From assembly GCA_021442155.1 (NCBI GenBank), contig CM038214.1, positions 138,856,040 to 138,920,039 of the forward strand: 64,000 nt of DNA. Direction: 5' to 3'. Positions 56,280 through 64,000 of this stretch are shown piece after piece. Each line of letters begins with the position of its first letter. Position 1 is the first letter of the stretch. The stretch comes from Cymbidium sinense (taxonomy: Eukaryota > Streptophyta > Magnoliopsida > Asparagales > Orchidaceae). The notes below the pieces were generated by a model. The model was given only the letters and a program-made list of their open reading frames with translations. It did no database searches and was not told where the DNA came from. The position numbers and the translations under genes were made by a program.

Positions 56280-57060
56280 CAATAGCCCCATTAACAAAAC
56301 ATGGTTAACATTCTCAATATGAGAACAACATTGACATTTAGAGGGTAAATAAAACCCTTTACCCAACAACAAAGAGTCAGGAATAAAGTTTTTTAGGATA
56401 CACCAAGTTAGAAACGAGTAAGAAGAGGGATATTATTATTATTCCAAATTTTGGAGAACACAATAGAAGAATCACAGTGTCTTTAGTGTGAAGCCACACA
56501 TTTTTAAGGTTGAAATCCCCATTATGAGATAGCTTAAAGATAATATGATCATGATTGTTAGGAGTGATGGGAATATTAGTAATCATATTTAAGAAAGTGG
56601 AAGGAATAGAATCGAATCTTATTAGTGTTCCACTTGTATTTTTCTAGAATGAATTAACTCTAATAGCGAAGTGGGTGAGTGTAGAGTAAGTCATCAATGG
56701 ATCCACAACCACTCGGTTGTCTTGCCAAAGAAGGAATTGCGAGTTTATGCCCCAAAAAATTAAGGATTACATCCCATTTTTGAGAACAAAGTCTTCTCCA
56801 CACGGGAGAATCACCCCATTTAAAGGGACAAATGAGAGGATGTCACAGCAATATTTAGAAGTCATGAAATTCATCCAAAGACTATTTTTGCTCCTAAAAT
56901 TCCACCAAAGTTTGTAGGAGAAGGCATTGATAACTTCTTTGATGGATTTACATCCCGGACCTCCCTCTTCAGAGTACCACAACTTTTAGACCAAGATGAC
57001 CAGTGCATTCTTTTAGAGGTATTGGTTTAAAAATTTGTTTAAGAGCCTCAATTATTGATG
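56280..57060 (-). pseudogene. Minus LINE: connection and zf-RVT region
   Basis: Contains LPSKCQCCSHIENVNH near 56350-56300, with Cys, Cys and His of the zinc-binding pattern still present, and GGPGCKSI at 56963-56940, matching the GGLG motif of the + LINE. Frames at 56377-56586, 56767-56982 and 56039-56269 (-) carry parts of it. Confidence 0.68.
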
Positions 57061-58300
57061 GTAGGTTGGTAGGCATAATGGTTTGAAGAAGGTATATGCA
57101 TGGAATTTAGAGTGCTCTTGATCAAGGTAAGCCTACCAGAAGAGAGTAAATGAAATTCCCAAACCGAGATTTTGTTAGAAATTTTGAATTAGATCATCAA
57201 AAGGTGTGATCTTTTTTGGCCTTTAAAAGCGAGCCCAAGGTAATTAAGAGGAAGTTGATTTTGCTTAAAATTAGTAATTTTGGATATTTGGTTAAGTCTA
57301 TTAGGAGGAATCTTAGTTGAAGGAATAAAATGCATTTTCCTTCATTAAGAAAAGACCACTAACTTTACCAAAATCATTTAGAGGTTCTTAATGGTTTTAA
57401 CATGTTGAAGGAGCCATTGCGAAGATAATGAAATCATCGCAAAGCTAAGATGAGAAATAGGGAAACCTCCATGAGTTTTAAAAGACATATTAGGATTATT
57501 AGAAAAGATCATTAAGGCTCCTTGTGATATTCAATAGCGATGATAAAGAGAAGGTGATAGTGGGTCACCTTGCCTCAAACCATGGCTAGAAGGAAAGAAA
57601 CCTATGGACTCACCATTCATGATAATGAAAACCGGACATTTGATACACCTTTTATAATCCGGATAAAACTATCGGAAAAACCAAACAAATTCAAGATTTG
57701 AAAAGAAAATTCCCATGAGAGATTGTCAAAGGCTTTAGCGATGTCAGTTTGAATAAGATGTTGCCTCCTCTAGAAGGACATCAATGTCATGAACCAGCTC
57801 TTGAGCAAGAAGAATATTATCTGATTTTGCTCTGTGTTTGACAAAACCAGTTTGGTTAGGAGAGATGAAAGCAAAGGGCTAAGCCTATTATTTATTAATT
57901 TAGCAATGAGTTTTTGAAAAAAGGTGCAAAGACTAATGGGTCTAAAATTGCCCCAAGATTGAGTTAGTTTTGGAAATAAGGACAATAGAAGTGCTTGAAA
58001 AGTATTTGGGAATAGGATTGCCATCAAAGAAATCAATAATAGCATCAACTAGGTCGGTTTTAATAAATGGCCAACAATCTTTGAAAGAAGTGGGTGGTAT
58101 AGCATCGGGGCAACAACGAGTCGGTGTTCATGTTCTTAAGAGTATTACTAATCTTTTCTTGGAAGGACACATAGTGAGTAAATGATTATCCTCACTGTTA
58201 ATCATAGAAGGGATAAGATGGGTGTTTGATAAAGTTCCCAGCAACGGATTAGAATTTAATAAAGTTTGGAAATGATGTATGACAGAATCCTTAATATCAT
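57060..58300 (-). pseudogene. Minus LINE: reverse transcriptase domain
   Basis: Frame 57770-58048 gives FRPISLCTFFQKLIAKLINN, then QTGFVKHRAKSDNILLAQEL in the next frame, motif A DIAKAFDNLSWEF (57746-57708), motif B GFFPSSHGLRQGDPLSP (about 57592-57542) and motif C near 57432-57446. Motif A has a one-base deletion just before the catalytic Asp (CTGAC where CTTGAC is expected). Motif C reads AGCTTTGC-GATGAT, with the same missing base as in the + strand LINE. Confidence 0.8.
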
Positions 58301-59590
58301 TGTTATTGATTATCCATTCACCATTAGAGTTCTTAATTTTCTTAATCGAGTTTAAGGCTTTTATTTATTACAAATGGCATGAAAATACACATGTTTTGTC
58401 ACCATCGACAATATGTTTGCTTGACTTTTTTGATGCCAATAGGTTTCTTCCATGTTTTGATAATTAACCAAGTTATTCTTGGCAATGTTCAACTCCTCAA
58501 GTTTCCTGGGATCAGTTGAGACAACCTCTTCAAGAGAACAAACCTCTTGTTCCATAGCTTTAAGATTTGTGAAAAGGTTTTTCAAAATGTGTTTGTTCCA
58601 CCAATTGAGATTTTGTTTAAGTCTTTTGAGCTTAAGCCAAAGGCGAGTCATACCTTTGAATTATCCGGGAAAATAGGGGCCATCCAATTTAGAGCGACAT
58701 TGATGAAGTCACTATGTTGGGTCCACATATTTTGAAATCGAGAGGGAGTAGGCGGGTTAGGGGATTTTGAAGGAAATCAAAAGAGGAGCATGGTGAGACA
58801 AAGTTCGCTCAAATGCTCAACAATGGTAGTAGGCCAGATTGATCCAAAGAGAATTAAAAGGGTCCTATCAAGGCGTTGCCAAAGTCTAGAGTTGTGCCAC
58901 GTGAAGTTAGACCCGGTGAAACCAATGTCGATCGGTGCAATCAAGGATCATATTTGAGAAGTCCTCCATGGAATGAAGGTTGGAGAACATCCTCCCTTCT
59001 CTTCAAACTAGCTATGATAGTATTGAAATCACCTCCAACCAAGGGAAGGTTAGCCGAGAAAGCGAAGGTGCGTAAGTGATTCCAAAGGATGTTCCTACTA
59101 GCTCTATTACAAGAAGCATAGATAAAAGAGCAAAAGCCGATAAGTCACCTAAGGAGATTTTGACATTATTTGGTCAAGATCATCAATGATGGAAATGGTG
59201 ATGGAGTTGTGCCAAAAGCACTAAATTTTATTATTAAGATTAAAGAAGAAATTATGAGAACCAAGGGATCTAGCGATAAAAGCAATCTTAGAAGAATTAA
59301 TGAAGGGTTTAGTAAGAACAAGTAACTTGATATTATGAACACGACAAAGACTCCTAACGATTGGAAGAGAAGAGACCCACAACCCGGATATTCCAAATAA
59401 GAAAATTAATCATAAGGGGACAACCAAAGGGAAAAGGAAAAAAGAAAAGAAAGAGAGGAGAAATGATGACATTACTTGTGTGGGGTGGAAGAAAGCGAGT
59501 GGTTCTAGTGAGGTTATTATTAGAAAATTTTGCTTTGTAGGGTTTTTTTGTTTTAACAATTTGAAAGGGTCTATCGAGTCCAAAATATCT
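58300..59590 (-). pseudogene. Minus LINE: ORF2 start, endonuclease and linker
   Basis: VRSLCRVHNIKLLVLTKPF and NNKI-CFWHNSITI near 59370-59180 match the start of ORF2 in the + LINE. VGGDFNTII lies at about 59040-59010 with the catalytic Asp and Asn of GGDFN intact. The linker WWNKHILKNLF and EEVVSTDPRKLEELNIAKNN lie in the frame 58361-58651. Several frameshifts interrupt the domain. Confidence 0.72.
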
Positions 59591-59599
59591 CCATCGAAA

Positions 59600-60880
59600 G
59601 TGATTGATTTTGGGTTATAGTAGAAGAATCTATCAATGTTTTAGAAGGGATTTCACCTTCTTATCGGATAGAGTGTGAGAATTGGGTTCAATTGATTATC
59701 ACTCTGAAGGGAAATAGATGGGGAAGTTTTAACACCATTCATAATACAAATATCTTTCTCAATATGTTCTGAAGCCATAGGGTCATCATTATTTTGGTCC
59801 ATTATATGATTCATTCAAATTGTTTAATTGGGTGTCCAATATAAGGCTACCATTCAGATTTTTTTGATTTAAATGAAGCAAAATATCATGGGAAATTGAT
59901 TATTACTAGTAGGATGAAGTTAGGTAAGTTGCCATTGGTATCATCACACCCCAATGGGCAGTTTAGTAATTGAGAGTGTTTTCCATTAGAGTCTAGGAGG
60001 TGTAGGGAGGAGAGGTTCTTTTGAGCATTTTTAGGCACATATGCTAGAGTAGTGGTTTTCCAGTTCCATTAATGGTATTCATATTCGTGATAAATTTTTT
60101 ACGAGGTTAGGATGAAGCACAAAGCATCTTGAGTGATCGTGCGTGAATCTTCCGGTGAGTGCAAAAGCGGAAAATTTTCAAATTTGACTTTTTGACTATA
60201 TCCAAATTTTTCGGAGCCAATCCAAACCTCTTTGGGATATTTTTTTTGTGATGTCTATCTCAACGAGAATACGAGCGATAGATGGCCTAGATCTAGTGGC
60301 CGTTGCTTGGTCTATTTGGAGAGGCCTACCAAAAGGCACCAATAGCAAACAATACTTGATGAGTGACATAGTGTATTTGCATGTTAGGAAAGCAAGCCAA
60401 GAGGGACAATGGGAGATTCCTCTTTGACATCAAAAGGGTGACCATTTCAATACATTTGATAATTATGCACAAAATAAGAACGACGAGCAAAACCCTAATC
60501 TAAATCATTTGAGAGTTGAATAAGAATGTGACTGAGGATCGTTAGATAAAGAAAGTACCCGATAATTTTAAACTATGAAAGAAAGAGTGAATATTATCAA
60601 GAGTCAAGCATCTAAGGGAGAATTTACCCACCAAAGCAAACTCGAAGGACTTAACAAGTTTCTCAACATCCTGATCTGAACACATTACTGCCAGCAATCC
60701 ATGATAAGATGTCGAAATGAGATTAATCGAAGCATTTGAGCTAGAGATCTTACCAGATAGAGCATCTTTGAATGATTTAACAACAGTGCGTGCAGCAATT
60801 GAATCCAGAAAACCGAGTCGGAGAGCAAGCCGGTGCGAGAGCGATGGGGGATTCCGAGAGGAGCCTCGCCATTGATCTAA
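59600..60880 (-). pseudogene. Minus LINE: ORF1 remnant
   Basis: From the 5' end: ARTVVKSFKDALSGKISS (about 60800-60745), LLAVMCSDQDVEKLVKSFEF (about 60705-60640), then after stops ATRSRPSIARILVEIDITKK (about 60305-60245). The last resembles the nucleic-acid-binding DUF4283-type ORF1 of plant LINEs, including the R-P-S-x-A-R core. An ATG in the leader at about 60875 gives only a short frame, so the original start is not certain. Confidence 0.72.
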
Positions 60881-60998
60881 TCAAGGATGTCACATCTGGG
60901 AGCCATGCCTCAGAGAAGAAACAGAAGCTGATACAGAAACGCCAATCCACGAGAGCGTAAAATCGCGAGAGGAGGCCGTGAGAGGAGGAGAGGGTTTG

Positions 60999-61130
60999 AT
61001 AGTTTAATGTTTAGGGTTAAGCATTTAGGGTTATAGGTTTAGGGTTTAAGGTTTAGGATTTAGGCTTTGGGGTTTAGGATTTAGGGTTTAGGGTTTTTAG
61101 AGTTTACGATTTATAGTTTTGGGTTTAGGG
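60999..61130 (+). repeat. Telomere-like block
   Basis: TTTAGGG variants starting within a few bases of the 5' end of the LINE. Confidence 0.87.
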
Positions 61131-61965
61131 GTTTTTTAATTTATTTTTTCTTAAATTATGTAAGGTGGTAGGTTTAGGTTTATTTAGTTTATTTAGTTTA
61201 TTTAGTTTATTTTTTATTTATTTTAGTTTAGTTTATTTTTTATATTTATTTAAGTTTATTTTTATTTTTATTTAGTTTAGGTTATTTATATTAGGTTTAT
61301 TTATTTTAGTTTTGTTTTAATTTTATTTTATTTTTTAGGTTTAGATTTAATTATTTCTTTTTAGATTTAACTTTTAGTTTTTATTTTATTTTTTTAAGTT
61401 TAGGTTTTAGGTTTTTATTTTAGGTTTATTTTTAGGTTTTATTTTATATTTTAGGTTTAAGTTTAGATTTAGTTTATTTTTAATTTAATTTATTTTATTT
61501 AGTTTAGATTTAGGTTTAGGTTTAGTTTATTTTAGGTTTAGGTTTTATTTTTTTTTTGTTCAGTTTATTTTAGTTTAGGTTTAGGTTTATTTTTTTATTT
61601 TAGGTTTAAGTCCTTTTTTAGTTTAGGGTTAATGTTTTATTTTTATTTCTTTTTAGGTTTTAGATTAACTTTAATTTTTAGGTTTAGGTTTTTATTTTAT
61701 TTTATTTTAGGTTTATTTTATTTTAATTTTAAATTTTGTTTTTATTTTATTTAGGTTTTTTTATTCTTAAATTTATTTTATTTTTTAGTTTAGTTTAGGT
61801 TTTATTTATTTTATTTTAGTTTTTATTTATTAGTTTTTTTTATTTTTGGTTTAGGTTTAGGTTTTAATAAAGGTTTTTATATTATTTATTTTTTATTAGA
61901 TTTAGGTTTATGGTTTAGAGTTTATTTTATTTTTAGGTTTATTTAGTTTAGGTTTATTTTAGGTT
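61131..61965 (+). repeat. T-rich block led by AAATTATGTAAGG
   Basis: A mutated lead motif at 61153-61165 and about 800 bp of TTTTA/TTTAGG words. Confidence 0.84.
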
Positions 61966-62239
61966 TTAGGGTTTGGGTTTAGGTTTAGGGTTAGTTTGTG
62001 GTTTAGGGTTTAGGATTTAGGGTTTGGTGTTTAGGGTTTAAGGTTTAGGGTTGTAGGTTTTAGGATTTAGGGTTTATGATTTATAATTTATGATTTTAGG
62101 GTTTAGGGTTTAGGGTTTTTTATAGGGTTTGGCATTTTTAGGGTTTATGGTTTAGGTTTTAGGGTTCAGGGTTTAGTTTTTAAGTTTAGGGTTTAAGTTA
62201 TAATTTATGGCTTAGAGTTTAGCATTTAGGATTTATTGG
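61966..62239 (+). repeat. Telomere-like block
   Basis: TTTAGGG variants before GRP copy 11. Confidence 0.87.
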
Positions 62240-62610
62240 TTTTTTTAATAGAGAACAAATTCAAATTTAACATTTCTTCTTTTGATTTCATAGAAGTAGC
62301 ACACTAAGTTTTATATGATTTAGCGGTGACATAGATAAAAATGAGCATGAATAGATCAAATAACAAACCCAGATTTATAACCATATTGTAAAGACATTCC
62401 ATAAGTAGTAGATCGGATGTTCTTTGATTTAATTGAACCACCCGCTCTCAATTAGCGGGATCATTTATCATATTGTCTCCTACCACCATGGCTATGACTT
62501 TTTTTACCCACCTCCATAAGCCACCATCATATCCACCGACCTAGATCCTCCATTATGATCCACCTTATGGCTCTAGGTTGTGGTGATGTTCTGTCAAGGT
62601 TACCCATTCT
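62240..62610 (-). pseudogene. GRP mRNA 3' fragment, copy 11
   Basis: T7 (62240-62246), AATAGAGAACAAATTCA, shared 3'UTR and an eroded glycine-rich part, ending at the common junction CCCATTC|TTAGGGTTTAGG. Small deletions throughout destroy the frame. Confidence 0.82.
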
Positions 62611-63388
62611 TAGGGTTTAGGTTTAGGTTTAGGTTTATTGTTTTAGGTTTCTTTATTTTTTTAATTACTTTAGGTTTAGGTTTATGATTTATGGTTAAGG
62701 TTTAGGGATTAGTGTTAAGGTTTTGGGTTTTTTAGTTTTAGATGTTTTTAGGTTTAGGGTTAGGGTTTGCGGTTTATGGTGTAGGGTTTCAGTTTTAGTG
62801 TTTATGCTTTAGGGTTTAGGGTTAGCTTAGGGTTTATGATTAATTTAGGGTTTAAAGTTTTACAATTTAAAGTTTAGGGCTTAGGGTTTAGGATTTGGGT
62901 TTTGGCTTTAGGCTTTAGGGTTTTAGGGTTTAGGGTTGTTTAGGGTTTAGGGTTTAAGTTTAGTTTATAGTTTAGGTTTAGAAACTTAGGGTTATATCTG
63001 ATTAGGGTTGAGATTTAATTCTTAGTTTAGTTTAGGTTTAGTTTATTTTAGTGTTATAGAGTTTAGTTTATGATTTAGGTTTAGGTTTAAGATTAGTTTA
63101 AGTTTAAATTTGGTTTAGGGATTAGGGTTTAGTGTTTAGGGTTTGTTTAGGGTTTATGGTTTAGGGTTTAAGGTTTAGGGTTTAGAGGTTAGGGTTTAGG
63201 GTTTAGGGTTTAAGTTTAGGGTTTAGGTTTATGGTTTTAGGTTAGGGTTTATTATTTTGTTTAGTGTTAAGGGTTTAGGGTTATAGGTTTAGGGTTTAGA
63301 GTTTAGGGTTTAGGGTTTAGGGTTTATGGTTTAGGATTTATGGTTTAGGGTTTTTAGGGTTTTGTGTTTAGGGTTTAGGTTTTAGGAG
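62611..63388 (+). repeat. Telomere-like block
   Basis: TTTAGGG variants, with near-perfect runs at about 63190-63212 and 63300-63330. Confidence 0.9.
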
Positions 63389-64000
63389 TTTTATTTATTT
63401 ATTTATTATTTCTTAAATTAAGTAAGTCCGTAGGTTTAGGTTTATTTAGTTTATTTTATTTTTTATTTTTATTTAGGTTAATTTTTATTAGGTTTATTTA
63501 GTTTAGTTTAGTTTTATTTTTATTTTATTTTTTAGGTTTAGGTTCTATTTTTTATTTTTAGGTTTATGTTTCAAATTTTATTTTATTTTTCTAGGTTTTT
63601 GTTTTAGGTTTATTTTTAAGTTTTATATTTTAGTTTAGGTTTAGGTTTAGGTTTAGTTTATTTTTAGTTTATATTATTTATTTAGTTTAGGTTTAGGTTT
63701 AGATTTAGTTTATTTTAGGTTTAGGTTTAAGTTTTATTAATTTTAGTTTATTTTATTTTTAGTTTAGGTTTATTTTATTTTGTTTATTTTATTTTTATTT
63801 TAGGTTTAGGTTTTTTTTAGTTTATGGTTTAGGTTTAATTTTTTTTATTTATTTTTAGGTTTATTTTTTAGATTTAAGTTTTTATTTAGTTTTTATTTTA
63901 TTTTATTTTTATTTTAGATTTAGTTTTTATTTTATTTAGTTTTTTTATTCTTTTATGTTTATTTTTCTATTTAGTTTAGTTTATTTTTAGGTTTAGGATT
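63389..64000 (+). repeat. T-rich block led by AAATTAAGTAAGTCCGTAGG
   Basis: Lead motif at 63414-63433; T-rich words continue beyond the window end. Confidence 0.86.

Larger units (their letters stand above)
52069..60998 (-). mobile_element. L1-type LINE, nearly full length, minus strand, poly(A) joined to TTTAGG
   Basis: An 8.9-kb plant L1-clade element. On the minus strand it has a GC-rich 5' leader (60998-60880), ORF1, ORF2 with endonuclease, reverse transcriptase, zf-RVT and RNase H, a 3.4-kb 3' tail and a T9 tract (52069-52077) directly after TTTAGG. Telomere-like repeats resume after its 5' end. Frames are broken throughout, so it is inactive. No target-site duplication can be recognised because both flanks are degenerate telomere repeats. 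It is the same family as the + strand element at 28-34 kb, with a different 3' length. Confidence 0.88.

Overview
The window looks like heterochromatic, probably subtelomeric or interstitial-telomeric DNA from a seed plant. The reasons are the Arabidopsis-type telomere heptamer TTTAGGG in thousands of mostly degenerate copies, plant-type L1 LINEs with zf-RVT and RNase H domains, a plant RTE-type element, decayed Ty3/gypsy pieces and fragments of a plant glycine-rich RNA-binding protein (GRP) gene. I cannot name the species. I see no intact protein-coding gene, no rRNA or tRNA gene and no CRISPR array. Nearly every open frame is a decayed retroelement, a pseudogene or low-complexity sequence.

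The backbone is a higher-order repeat built from modules that always lie in the same orientation. (1) Telomere-like blocks of TTTAGGG and variants, always G-rich on the + strand. (2) T-rich blocks of TTTTA, TTTAGG and TTTAGTTTA words; most begin with a T-tract followed by a conserved motif TTAAGTAAAC. (3) The 3' part of a GRP mRNA, antisense to +, preceded by a T-tract that is its poly(A) tail; 11 copies, five sharing one 5' truncation point. (4) The 3' tail of a LINE, also antisense with its T-tract on the left; three copies share one truncation point. The order GRP, telomere-like, LINE tail, telomere-like, T-rich block recurs at 24.1-27.5 kb and 35.0-37.5 kb, and in modified form at 38.2-44.0 kb. 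Every module on the minus strand joins its poly(A) end to the TTTAGGG strand. That geometry is expected if reverse transcription was primed from the 3' end of a telomeric G-strand and the new end was then capped by telomere repeats.

Layout: 1-3.5 kb array; 3.6-9.6 kb LTR-retrotransposon debris; 9.7-11.2 kb AT-rich satellite of about 345 bp; 11.2-15.7 kb array with two GRP copies; 15.7-24.1 kb gypsy debris including a reverse transcriptase trace and a ~110-bp degenerate tandem repeat; 24.1-27.5 kb array with GRP and LINE tail; 27.5-33.8 kb a LINE 3' tail (-) followed by a 5.5-kb LINE (+); 33.8-52.1 kb array with six GRP copies, two LINE tails and an RTE fragment; 52.1-61.0 kb a nearly full-length LINE (-) with 5' leader and poly(A); 61.0-64.0 kb array.

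Functional reading: nothing here clearly encodes a working product. The interest lies in architecture: retro-inserted mRNA and LINE ends welded to telomere repeats in one polarity and then amplified together. All boundaries between telomere-like and T-rich blocks are gradual and good to about 50 bp; homology between copies was judged by eye.
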